A stretch of 64,000 bases of DNA from Sporosarcina ureilytica (lineage in GTDB: Bacteria; Bacillota; Bacilli; Bacillales_A; Planococcaceae). Positions 17,391 through 24,584 of the stretch are shown here, piece by piece. Both the position numbers and the translations under genes were made by a program. Below the pieces are notes generated by a model. That model saw only the letters and a program-made list of their open reading frames with translations, was not told the DNA's origin and ran no database searches. Numbering within the stretch: the stretch's first letter is position 1; each line of letters begins with the position of its first letter. The DNA lies in contig NZ_CP017560.1 of NCBI RefSeq assembly GCF_001753205.1, forward strand, positions 1,674,001 to 1,738,000. The letters run 5' to 3'.

Positions 17391-17530
17391 GTTGCTATAA
17401 GAATATTATAAAAATAATAATGTTGTAAAATAATGATTATTACCAATTTTTTGTTTACTCAAAGGGACTATGACAAAATCAATGTTTGGCTGTTTAAAAT
17501 AATTCCCTTCATTAAATAATTAAACTAGTA

Positions 17531-17546
17531 CGTGAAGCTTTTCACA
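17531..17546. promoter_or_regulatory. Fnr/Rex-like palindrome, distal copy
   Basis: CGTGAAGCTTTTCACA is one base away from TGTGA-N6-TCACA. Its centre is 42 bp (four helical turns) upstream of the second copy. Confidence 0.45.
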
Positions 17547-17572
17547 AAACAGACAAAAACTTATGAAGCATA

Positions 17573-17588
17573 TGTGAAATAATTCACA
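17573..17588. promoter_or_regulatory. Fnr/Rex-like palindrome, proximal copy
   Basis: TGTGAAATAATTCACA is an exact TGTGA-N6-TCACA site (Bacillus Fnr consensus) and also resembles the Rex operator. It lies just upstream of the putative -35 of the 40-aa/DoxX unit, so oxygen or redox control is plausible. Confidence 0.55.
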
Positions 17589-17594
17589 AAGTTC

Positions 17595-17622
17595 TTTTCA
17601 TAGGCAAGGAAATGCGTATAAT
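17595..17622 (+). promoter_or_regulatory. Promoter of the 40-aa paralogue 2 / DoxX unit
   Basis: TTTTCA, a 16-nt spacer and a consensus TATAAT. The weak -35 is consistent with activator dependence. Confidence 0.5.
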
Positions 17623-17701
17623 ACTAGTTAATAAGATAAACAATCTTATAGTGTCAATTCTCTACACAATATAAAAAAATATTTGAAAGGAAGGATACAA
17701 C

Positions 17702-17824
17702 ATGTGGTTACTTACAGTTTTTGAGAAAACAAGTGTTAGGATTTTTGAATACCAAGATAAGGCTGAAGCGTTAGTAGCACTTGAGCAGTTTGAAGAAAGT
17801 GCATTATTAACTTACACGAACTAA
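17702..17824 (+). CDS. Conserved 40-residue protein, paralogue 2
   Basis: An ATG after GGAAGGA encodes 40 residues beginning MWLLTVFEKTSVRIFEY. It is the same length and pattern as the protein at 6347. It is 31 nt upstream of the DoxX gene and probably co-transcribed behind the Fnr/Rex-like sites. No function is known to me. Conserved aromatic and acidic residues suggest a small beta-alpha fold or a partner-binding peptide. Confidence 0.75.
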   Translation: MWLLTVFEKTSVRIFEYQDKAEALVALEQFEESALLTYTN

Positions 17825-17855
17825 ATCATTTATATAATTTTTATGAGGTGAGGAC

Positions 17856-18413
17856 ATGGTTGAATTAAGAAATTCCCAATTTGGGAAAAATGTAATTGTT
17901 GAGGAAAATCCACTATCAAGATGGTTATTTTCGAACACAATATCTGCATGGATATGGTTAGTGTTAAGAGTATACCTTGGTTATTCTTGGTTGAAGGCAG
18001 GTATCGGAAAAGTTACGTCTGATGCATGGACAGGCGATCAAGCAGGCGTTGCAATACAGGGTTTTATGAAGGGTGCCCTTGCAAAAGCTGAAGCAGGGGA
18101 CGTTGCAGGATGGTATGCTTGGTTTCTAGAAAGTGTTGTCATTCCAAATGCGGTTCCATTTTCTTACATGGTCGCATGGGGTGAAGTATTAGTAGGGCTC
18201 GGCTTAATCGTTGGATTGTTAACGGGAATTGCAGCATTCTTTGGTGCAACAATGAATATGTCTTTCTTATTGGCAGGTACTGTAAGCTCAAACCCAGTCA
18301 TGTTTATGATTGCGATTGTCTTAATCTTGGCATGGAAAGTTGCCGGTTGGTATGGACTAGATCGCTGGGTATTGCCGCGATTAGGAACGCCTTGGTCTTC
18401 ACGGAATAAATAG
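17856..18413 (+). CDS. DoxX-family membrane protein
   Basis: This 185-residue protein has four hydrophobic segments and the DoxX marks LRVYLGYSWLKAGIGK and AWGEVLVGLGLIVGLLTGIAA. Family members are integral membrane proteins linked to quinone, thiol or thiosulfate redox processes. The ATG follows ATGAGGTGAGG. With the 40-aa gene it forms a two-gene unit preceded by Fnr/Rex-like operators, which fits a role in respiration or redox balance. A terminator follows. Confidence 0.8.
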   Translation: MVELRNSQFGKNVIVEENPLSRWLFSNTISAWIWLVLRVYLGYSWLKAGIGKVTSDAWTGDQAGVAIQGFMKGALAKAEAGDVAGWYAWFLESVVIPNAVPFSYMVAWGEVLVGLGLIVGLLTGIAAFFGATMNMSFLLAGTVSSNPVMFMIAIVLILAWKVAGWYGLDRWVLPRLGTPWSSRNK

Positions 18414-18426
18414 TATCAGATAGCTT

Positions 18427-18458
18427 AAATCCCAAGTTTATTTACTTGGGATTTTTTT
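18427..18458 (+). terminator. Terminator after DoxX gene
   Basis: AAATCCCAAG and CTTGGGATTT form a stem followed by seven T. Confidence 0.85.
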
Positions 18459-18560
18459 GCGTAAAGAATATGGAATCACTCGATAACAGGCCCCTTCATA
18501 ATTTGTTTATACGTTTTAGGACTTCGGACTTAATTAATGCTATAAAAGAAACAAGTACGA

Positions 18561-18710
18561 CTGTGTGCTGAGCTCTTTGAGATGATTCGAGGTGGTCAGA
18601 TTGATAGCAATCCTTGGCGCAATGGAAGTCACGAAAAAAATGGTGACCTTGCCAATTGGGTGATCCTTGGTAAAATGGTGAAAGGGGTGGGTGGTGCGAT
18701 GGATAGGGGA
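18561..18710 (+). pseudogene. Relic of 3-oxoacid CoA-transferase subunit B (scoB-like)
   Basis: Pieces of the ScoB sequence appear in order but in different frames: [13 protein letters not shown], then after a shift AILGAMEV, then after a shift back [20 protein letters not shown]. Intact ScoB has the same blocks as one continuous stretch. Only about 50 residues of homology remain, with no start and no 3' half, so this is a decayed fragment. ScoAB (succinyl-CoA:acetoacetate transfer) works with 3-hydroxybutyrate dehydrogenase, whose intact gene starts at 18826. The fragment is probably the remains of a ketone-body operon. Confidence 0.7.
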
Positions 18711-18825
18711 TTAGAGACTTGGCGTTGTCGTAGAGGTAAAATCGAAATCACAACGTCATTTACTGTCGGTCCACATCTTCTAAAAGAAAATAGTTAACAG
18801 TTATCACTAAGGGGGGCATCAGAAC

Positions 18826-19602
18826 ATGAAAGAAAACAAAGTCGTATTTATTACGGGGGCTGCAGGCGGCATAGGTTATGAGATTGGCGTTGCGTTTGCA
18901 AGAGAAGGCGCAAAAGTAGCTTTTTCTGATATCAATGAAGAAAAGCTGAAAGAAGCTGTCAATCAATTAGTTGCTGAAGGTTATGATTGTTTCGGTGTAA
19001 AATGTGATGTAACGAAAGAAGAAGACATTCAACAAGCGATTGATAAAACAGTAACACATTACGGACGACTCGATGTGTTAGTGAACAATGCTGGAATGCA
19101 ACATGTTGCGCTCATTGAAGATTTTCCAACTGAAAAATTTGAATTAATGACTAAAATTATGCTTGTAGCACCGTTTATGGCCATTAAACATGTGATGCCG
19201 ATGATGAAGAAACAAGGGTTTGGCCGCATTATTAATATCGCATCGATTAATGGCGTTATCGGATTTGCAGGTAAAGCGGCATATAATAGTGCGAAACACG
19301 GTGTTATTGGCCTAACAAAAGTAGCTGCTTTAGAAGGTGCTGAATATGGGATTACTGTGAATGCAATTTGTCCAGGTTATGTTGAAACGCCGCTGGTGCG
19401 CAATCAACTCGTCGATTTGGCGGCAACTCGAAATGTTTCACTTGAGAAAGTGTTAGAAGAAGTTCTTTATCCACTCGTCCCACAAAAAAGATTGTTGACA
19501 GTCCAAGAAGTTGCTGATATGACATTATTTATTGCAAGTGATAAAGCAAAAGGGATTACAGGCCAACCGATAATTATTGATGGTGGCTATACTGCCCAGT
19601 AG
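18826..19602 (+). CDS. 3-hydroxybutyrate dehydrogenase (short-chain dehydrogenase)
   Basis: This 258-residue NAD-dependent SDR shows the cofactor motif TGAAGGIGYEIG, NNAGMQHV, and the catalytic Ser (ASINGV) with YNSAKHG (Tyr-x3-Lys). C-terminal GYVETPLVRNQ and KRLLTVQEVADMTLFIAS are typical of D-3-hydroxybutyrate dehydrogenases, which interconvert 3-hydroxybutyrate and acetoacetate. The ATG follows AAGGGGGG. A decayed CoA-transferase fragment immediately upstream supports the ketone-body assignment. Other SDR substrates cannot be excluded. Confidence 0.82.
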   Translation: MKENKVVFITGAAGGIGYEIGVAFAREGAKVAFSDINEEKLKEAVNQLVAEGYDCFGVKCDVTKEEDIQQAIDKTVTHYGRLDVLVNNAGMQHVALIEDFPTEKFELMTKIMLVAPFMAIKHVMPMMKKQGFGRIINIASINGVIGFAGKAAYNSAKHGVIGLTKVAALEGAEYGITVNAICPGYVETPLVRNQLVDLAATRNVSLEKVLEEVLYPLVPQKRLLTVQEVADMTLFIASDKAKGITGQPIIIDGGYTAQ

Positions 19603-20085
19603 CATGTCTATATGTCGCACGGATTCGTGAATGGTATATTCGTAAGGATATAGCGCCATGAAAGCTTAAATTTTTCATTAACCTTTGCTGATGAAGGCAA
19701 AGGTTATTTTTGTGCTTGTTTATACTCCTCGCTCCACTTCTTTATATATGACAATTGCATTGAAAACCGCCAAATCCACAAAATGGTTTTACAAAAAAAC
19801 GACCTTTTGGTTGCTCATATCCTGTTTTTTAATTTTAAAAACAAATACCTTATATTGGACAACCTTCCGATTAGATGAAAGCTACCAGTTTTAATTTGTA
19901 ATCTTATTGAAATAGTAAGTTCGAGAATTGCGTCAAATTAAGCAAGCTATAAATCTTTAAATGACAATCATGTAACAATTAGATGACATCCTGAATAAAT
20001 GGTTTTACACGCCAGTGAGTTTCAATAGGATGCACTGTACGCATAAGAAATTTGGAGCGACAGATTTGAAAGGGGCTAATACTAC
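19603..20085. other. Intergenic region, no supported gene
   Basis: Apart from the terminator at 19679-19711 I see no conserved signal in these 480 bp. A 69-codon frame at 19685 overlaps that hairpin and has no ribosome binding site. Confidence 0.5.
19679..19711 (+). terminator. Terminator after 3-hydroxybutyrate dehydrogenase
   Basis: TAACCTTTGC and GCAAAGGTTA form a stem followed by TTTTTG. Confidence 0.75.
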
Positions 20086-20841
20086 ATGAAGGTTAAAAAG
20101 ATCCTATTCCTGTTAATAGCAGTGACTTTGACAATGACTTTAGTTGCTTACGGTAAGGAAGGAAATGTAGGAAATGACGAACGATCTTCTGAACAAGAGG
20201 TTGTTCGAGTAGAAGTTGCGGCTGACGAGGAACAATTGAAGGAGGAAGAGCTTCTAGAAGTAGATGAAGGAGAAGTTGTTGCAAAGGTGAATGACGAAGA
20301 AGTTAAAGGAAAGAAGTATAATGCGGTTTTGAGATCGATTCTTAGTCAAATAGAACAAAATGGTGAAACAGCAAGGCATGATTCTACTGAGGAATTAAAA
20401 AAGCAAGCACTTGATACGATTGTGAATCAGACATTGCTACTTCAACAAGCAAAAGAAGCAAAAATTCAAGTGTCCGCAGAAGAGATTGAAGAAGCGTACG
20501 CAATGTTCGCCAAACAATTTGAAGATGAAAAAGCGATGGAAAAAGAATTTGAGAGTAAAAATGTAGATGAAAAAATTATCAAAGAACAAATTGCTGAATC
20601 CATAACGTTTAATAAATATCAAAATAAAGTGGTGCCTATAAAAGATGTTACTGAAAAAGAAATCCAAAATTACTACGATCAGCTAGTAACGGAAGCGAAA
20701 GGAAAAGGGAAATTGCTGCAGCCCTTAGAAGAAATAAAGAAGGAAATCCAAGCAAAGATAGAACAAGAACGACAGCATAAACAGTTAGTTGCACATATTG
20801 AAGAGTTGAAAAAATCAGCGAAAATTGAAGTAAGTATATAA
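20086..20841 (+). CDS. SurA N-terminal-like secreted protein with altered lipobox
   Basis: This 251-residue protein has a signal sequence (MKVKKILFLLIAVTLTMTLV), an acidic linker, then a SurA/PrsA-type N-terminal chaperone fold (GEVVAKVNDEEVKGKKYNAV, LDTIVNQTLLLQQAKE). No parvulin PPIase domain is present. Related proteins carry a lipobox (LxAC); here residue 22 is Tyr (TAC) where Cys (TGC) is expected, a one-base change. The protein may thus be anchored by its uncleaved signal or released instead of lipidated. The role would be extracytoplasmic chaperoning. ATG follows GAAAGGGG. Confidence 0.7.
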   Translation: MKVKKILFLLIAVTLTMTLVAYGKEGNVGNDERSSEQEVVRVEVAADEEQLKEEELLEVDEGEVVAKVNDEEVKGKKYNAVLRSILSQIEQNGETARHDSTEELKKQALDTIVNQTLLLQQAKEAKIQVSAEEIEEAYAMFAKQFEDEKAMEKEFESKNVDEKIIKEQIAESITFNKYQNKVVPIKDVTEKEIQNYYDQLVTEAKGKGKLLQPLEEIKKEIQAKIEQERQHKQLVAHIEELKKSAKIEVSI

Positions 20842-20968
20842 ATTAGGATAAAAAATCGAATAAGAATGATATTGTGTTTAGTCTATAAAAAGATGCGTTT
20901 TTATGATAATCGTGTATAATTAACGTAAACTGAATGTTTGGGAAATACATTTTGGAAGAGGAGGAAAT

Positions 20969-21340
20969 ATGGAGCTAGGTGCATTCTCAATTAGTCTAAG
21001 TGTTAAAGATATTAACAAATCAAAGTCATTTTATGAAAACCTAGGATTTCAAGTATTGGGCGGGGACATTACTCAAAATTGGCTAATATTGAAAAATGGA
21101 AGCTGCATCGTTGGCCTATTCCAAGGAATGTTTAAGAAAAATATGCTGACTTTTAATCCCGGTTGGAATGGAAATGCCGAAAATCTTGATTCATTTACAG
21201 ATATTCGAGACCTTCAAAGGCAGCTAAAGGCAGAAGGAATTCAAATGTTGACTGAGGCGGATGAATCGAGCGAAGGACCAGCCAGTTTTATGATTGAAGA
21301 TCCAGACGGTAACCCGATTCTAATAGACCAACATAGGTGA
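20969..21340 (+). CDS. VOC-superfamily (glyoxalase-like) protein
   Basis: This 123-residue protein has the paired beta-alpha-beta-beta-beta modules of the vicinal oxygen chelate fold: [22 protein letters not shown] at the start and [17 protein letters not shown] at the end. Members include glyoxalase, dioxygenases and antibiotic-binding proteins; the substrate is unknown. The ATG follows GAGGAGGAAAT. A decayed, stop-containing copy of its N-terminal half lies at about 30228-30340. Confidence 0.8.
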   Translation: MELGAFSISLSVKDINKSKSFYENLGFQVLGGDITQNWLILKNGSCIVGLFQGMFKKNMLTFNPGWNGNAENLDSFTDIRDLQRQLKAEGIQMLTEADESSEGPASFMIEDPDGNPILIDQHR

Positions 21341-21471
21341 AGTCCGCAACGAGAGTGAGTGTTCGATTGGTTTTACTTATGTTTCATCGCATTTACATGG
21401 ATATCGTATAGCCAGTATGTGTGAAGTTTTAACTGATTAGTCAGCTACAAATAATAATAACGTTGCTTACC

Positions 21472-21522
21472 GAAGTGCCCCCCAAAAGTTAGATTTTGAC
21501 GCTAACTTTTGGGGGGCACTTC
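21472..21522. repeat. Perfect 21-bp inverted repeat resembling paired IS3-family ends
   Basis: Arms 21472-21492 and 21502-21522 are perfect inverted copies beginning GAAGTGCCCCCC and ending AAAGTTAG, with a 9-nt loop. Such G/C-run ends followed by AAAAGTTAGA are typical of IS3-family (IS150-like) terminal repeats as I remember them. The structure may be a minimal element with both ends and no transposase, or simply a hairpin terminator. There is no T-run directly after it. Confidence 0.5.
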
Positions 21523-21587
21523 AATGTAGTTTAACTTTAAAAATCCATATTCTATAAATGAAAACGAGTGTAAATGAAATAAGAATT

Positions 21588-21968
21588 TTATTCGAGCACA
21601 TCAAACCATAATGATGATGTATCATCCGCATCTTCATTGTAATTAATTGTAATTTCCTCACCCATTTTAATATCGAGTCGTGTATAAAAATCAATCGATT
21701 GATTCTCCATGTTATATATAAAGTATGCATTTGGCGAATAGGAATGATTAAAAATCGAACCATAACCAAGCGCGAGCGCTGTATGTTCGTATTTCTCACC
21801 CCAACTAAAACAATAATCATTCAATATTGTCTTTTTTAGATATTTCCATTCGTTTCGATGTGATACGATAACAGGCGATACTTCTATGAGTTCACCTTTT
21901 TTAATGTCACGTGTAGCAAATATTCCTCTACCGTACTTTCCAGTATCTTTTATGCAGATGGGTAACAC
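21588..21968 (-). CDS. SET-domain protein (putative protein-lysine methyltransferase)
   Basis: This 126-residue protein is essentially a bare SET domain: YGRGIFATRDIKKGELIEVSPV at the N-terminus, FNHSYSPNAYF (the NHS motif of the SAM/Lys site) and MGEEITINYNED at the C-terminus. SET enzymes transfer methyl groups from SAM to protein lysines. The GTG start at 21968 follows AAAGGAGA by about 8 nt. It begins 19 bp after the cotH stop on the same strand, so the two are probably co-expressed. That suggests a substrate among spore-surface proteins, which is inference. Confidence 0.8.
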   Translation of the reverse strand: MLPICIKDTGKYGRGIFATRDIKKGELIEVSPVIVSHRNEWKYLKKTILNDYCFSWGEKYEHTALALGYGSIFNHSYSPNAYFIYNMENQSIDFYTRLDIKMGEEITINYNEDADDTSSLWFDVLE

Positions 21969-21986
21969 AGTAGAATCTCCTTTCGA

Positions 21987-23075
21987 TTAATCAAAATTCA
22001 CTAGTTGCTTTTTTAAATAGCTGTTACGATCACGGATAAATTGAAAAATAAATTCAGGTTCCTGATCGTATATATCCATCTTCGTATGTTTATATGGATC
22101 TAGAAGGATATGTGGTCGAAGTGCTTCATGCAATGACCTAACTTTATTTTCCATATAGTTCACCGTAAATTTATTTTCTAAAATATCTCCCAATATCTTC
22201 CGGTAACGTTTACGAAATTCTGGTACGCGCATTAGAAGATAACAAAGATGATTGCTCTTCTTTCCTTCGATATGGACGTAGTCGTACTGCATAGGACCCC
22301 CATCGACTTTCCGCCCCCAAGTTGCATCATAATCCCATGGAATAAATTCAAATAGTCCGGTTTGACTATTGTGGTATAACGCATAATTGTGGGTGAATCC
22401 ATCATTATTCATTGTACAAACAGCTCCTGCAAGCCAATGTAGGAATGTGTCAACGTTAAGTAAATCTGGAATTTTGTTCTGGAAGTCTGCTAGCGGTGTA
22501 TGATTGACGTGTTCTATAAAATTAAGAAGGATTGTATCATCCGTTTCTGTCCCGACGGCTCGTTGATAGCCAGAAAGAAGTGACTTTTTCATCTTTTCAT
22601 CTCTAAGTAAGGAAAAGTTTGCATTGTTGTTGACTGCATAGTAAATCGGACCAGGAGGAAGCCCTCTCTTTTTTAAAAAGTACTCATCAACAGATTCTAA
22701 TTGTAAGTAGACGCCTTTAGGAGACCCATTGCGAATTAAATTGACATGTTGACTTTCAGGTGATAAAACCCCAATATCATGGAAAAAATCGAAGGAAAGT
22801 TTATTGCGGATTAAAGAAGGGTCTTTATATTCTGCATTGAGATGAATCATTCTTTTCCCCGAAAATGTCTCCGGGTTAACGAACTCAATGAGATAAGATC
22901 TTTTACGGAATTTTCGTGTATATGAACCACGATAGGCGATATCAATATCATAAGTGACGTCATCAACGATTAAATCTGCGGGAACAGGGTCATTATTCCA
23001 CAAGTCACTACGTAACTCCTCTAAATTTTCCTCTTCAAACACTAAAGAAAAAGATGGTAGCAAATAGGACATCAT
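21987..23075 (-). CDS. cotH: CotH-type spore coat protein kinase
   Basis: This protein of about 362 residues matches the CotH family, atypical protein kinases that phosphorylate spore coat proteins (CotB and CotG in B. subtilis). Visible blocks are YRGSYTRKFRKRSYLIEF, HLNAEYKDPSLIRNKLSFD, PKGVYLQLESVDEYFLKKRG and the catalytic-region FEFIPWDYDATWGR. No signal peptide is present, consistent with mother-cell action. The ATG at 23075 lies 7 nt after AAAGGA; other in-frame starts are adjacent. A SET-domain gene follows. Confidence 0.88.
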   Translation of the reverse strand: MMSYLLPSFSLVFEEENLEELRSDLWNNDPVPADLIVDDVTYDIDIAYRGSYTRKFRKRSYLIEFVNPETFSGKRMIHLNAEYKDPSLIRNKLSFDFFHDIGVLSPESQHVNLIRNGSPKGVYLQLESVDEYFLKKRGLPPGPIYYAVNNNANFSLLRDEKMKKSLLSGYQRAVGTETDDTILLNFIEHVNHTPLADFQNKIPDLLNVDTFLHWLAGAVCTMNNDGFTHNYALYHNSQTGLFEFIPWDYDATWGRKVDGGPMQYDYVHIEGKKSNHLCYLLMRVPEFRKRYRKILGDILENKFTVNYMENKVRSLHEALRPHILLDPYKHTKMDIYDQEPEFIFQFIRDRNSYLKKQLVNFD

Positions 23076-23136
23076 CACTATTTCCTTTCTAGTTAATCCG
23101 TAAAAAAGAAATGATACCGAAAAAATGAATGAGTGC

Positions 23137-23157
23137 TTCGTTTCATTGTGAAACGAA
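23137..23157. promoter_or_regulatory. Perfect 9-bp hairpin upstream of cotH
   Basis: TTCGTTTCA-TTG-TGAAACGAA lies between the Thr-rich gene and cotH. It could be an operator or a leader hairpin. Confidence 0.35.
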
Positions 23158-23186
23158 CAGCATACGGATTAAGTTATGAAGTAAAA

Positions 23187-23228
23187 AGTATCCGCATGAT
23201 CAAGAGATGCATGATCAAGCGGATGTTA
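23187..23228 (-). terminator. Terminator after the Thr/Gly/His repeat gene
   Basis: ATCCGCTTGATCATG and its near-inverse TGATCATGCGGAT are followed on the minus strand by ACTTTTTAC. Confidence 0.6.
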
Positions 23229-23233
23229 TTTAT

Positions 23234-23620
23234 TTATCTTCGACGTCGACCGCGACGACCTTTTTTATGACCTTTCTTAGGACCGCTACCAGTTGTAGTA
23301 GTACCAGTTGTAGTAGTACCAGTTGTAGTATTGCCAGTTGTAGTAGTACCAGTTGTTGTTGTGCCAGTTGTCGTCCAACATCCTGTTGAAGTGCCAGTCG
23401 TCGTAGTCCCAGTCGTTGTATGGCAGGTTGATGTATGGCCAGTTGTTGTATGGCCAGTTGTTGTATGGCCAGTTGTTGTATGACCAGTTGTTGTATGACC
23501 AGTTGTTGTATGACCAGTCGTTGTATGGCCAGTTGTCGTATGACCAGTTGTTGAAGTGCCAGTCGTCGTAGTCCCGGTCGTTGTAGTAGTTACTCTACCT
23601 TTTTTCCCTTTTTTAGGCAT
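23234..23620 (-). CDS. Thr/Gly/His repeat protein, putative spore surface protein
   Basis: This 128-residue protein is almost entirely five-residue repeats. About eight consecutive TTTGH units sit in the middle, flanked by TTTTG variants. The ends are very basic (MPKKGKKGR and KKGHKKGRRGRRRR). A few Cys residues (TSTCH, STGCW) could cross-link. The ATG follows AAAGGTGGG. The gene lies directly upstream of cotH on the same strand. In B. subtilis CotH phosphorylates repeat-rich coat proteins, so this hydroxyl-rich protein is a candidate substrate. I know no named homologue. Confidence 0.7.
   Translation of the reverse strand: MPKKGKKGRVTTTTTGTTTTGTSTTGHTTTGHTTTGHTTTGHTTTGHTTTGHTTTGHTTTGHTSTCHTTTGTTTTGTSTGCWTTTGTTTTGTTTTGNTTTGTTTTGTTTTGSGPKKGHKKGRRGRRRR
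23412..23552. repeat. 15-bp tandem repeat array
   Basis: The unit GTATGGCCAGTTGTT (with T/C and G/A variants) is repeated about nine times and encodes the TTTGH units on the minus strand. Such arrays change copy number readily. Confidence 0.8.
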
Positions 23621-24028
23621 AAGAATCCCACCTTTCTATTGAAGATAATTCATAGTATGCAATATTTTTTAACCCCATTAGGCAATCAAGAAACTAGGGC
23701 AGAATCATGTACAATTTCATAGATTATATATAGGAAGATAACCCAACGAATTTTGCTTGTTAAAAGTTTAATCCTTTTTTCGATGCAATAATCGGCAATG
23801 GTTTGTCTTATTTGAATGCTAACTTAGTATGAAGGAATTTATTAATTGCTTTAGTAAATGAAGTACCGTTGATAATAGGATCTGAACATTGTATGGATTC
23901 TTCTATTTATTCTATTATGAAATAACAAAAATAGAGGATTCTTATTCCCAAATGGGCGAATGACCATTACCTAAACTTCCCGGGACACATATAGATATAA
24001 GGATATTAGAAAAGGAGGTTTGACAACT
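23621..24028. other. Divergent intergenic region between coat genes
   Basis: The 408-bp region separates the minus-strand repeat gene from the plus-strand CotB-like gene. CATATAGATATA at about 23986 roughly resembles a sigma-K -10 but with off spacing, so I do not call it. Nothing else is supported. Confidence 0.45.
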
Positions 24029-24511
24029 GTGAATTTTCATTCGCTTGTAGATAGGGTAATAAAAGTCGATCGGGGTGGACCGGAGTCCCGCACGGGCATG
24101 TTGTTGGGAGCAAAAAAGGACCACATCACGTTATTGCATGAAGAAGAAGGAATCATCTATTACAACACACACCATATTAAGAGCTTAACTTATAATTCTA
24201 AAGACCAAGTAGAAATTGATGTTGATATTCCTGATGACTTTACGTACATTAAAGCCAAGGATTTTAGAGGTATTCTTGAGAAATTAACGCTTCGATGGGT
24301 AAAAATTAACCGTGGCGGGCCAGAAACTCTAGAAGGGGTAATGGATGTTGTTACGGATGATTTTGTAACAATTGTAGCGAACGAAGAAATCGTTCGAGTT
24401 TCAATGTTCCATATCCGCAATATTAGCTATGGCATCAAAGTTGACAAAAAGAATAAATGTAAAGAATCGGACAATGGCAAGGGAGATTGTGGAAAAGAAA
24501 AGGGTAAATAA
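24029..24511 (+). CDS. CotB-like spore coat protein
   Basis: This 160-residue protein has two copies of the CotB module: VDRVIKVDRGGPESRTGMLL with IIYYNTHHIKSL, and LRWVKINRGGPETLEGVM with VRVSMFHIRNIS. RGGPE followed by KxG or EG is diagnostic for CotB. It lacks the Ser/Lys-rich C-terminal tail that CotH phosphorylates in B. subtilis CotB; instead it ends in a short Lys/Gly/Cys tail. The GTG at 24029 follows AAAGGAGGT by 9 nt. It heads three collinear genes of the same kind. Confidence 0.82.
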   Translation: MNFHSLVDRVIKVDRGGPESRTGMLLGAKKDHITLLHEEEGIIYYNTHHIKSLTYNSKDQVEIDVDIPDDFTYIKAKDFRGILEKLTLRWVKINRGGPETLEGVMDVVTDDFVTIVANEEIVRVSMFHIRNISYGIKVDKKNKCKESDNGKGDCGKEKGK

Positions 24512-24584
24512 TTTAGACATATGATATGTTCGTCGCTTCTTAATAGAAGAAGCGACGATATTCTATGAAGGGGGCGCCCAAAAG

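Noticed and set aside
18582-18797. 71-codon frame as an intact small gene
   Set aside because: Only part of it resembles CoA-transferase subunit B and the rest is out of frame, so it is treated as a relic.
19685-19894. 69-codon frame after the 3-hydroxybutyrate dehydrogenase gene
   Set aside because: It overlaps a terminator hairpin and has no ribosome binding site or recognisable product.
23412-23552. CRISPR-like array
   Set aside because: Units are 15 bp without spacers and are in frame within a coding sequence.
23986-23999. Sigma-K-like -10 element before the CotB-like gene
   Set aside because: CATATAGATATA has one base too many for CATA-N3-TA and no matching -35, so it is not called.
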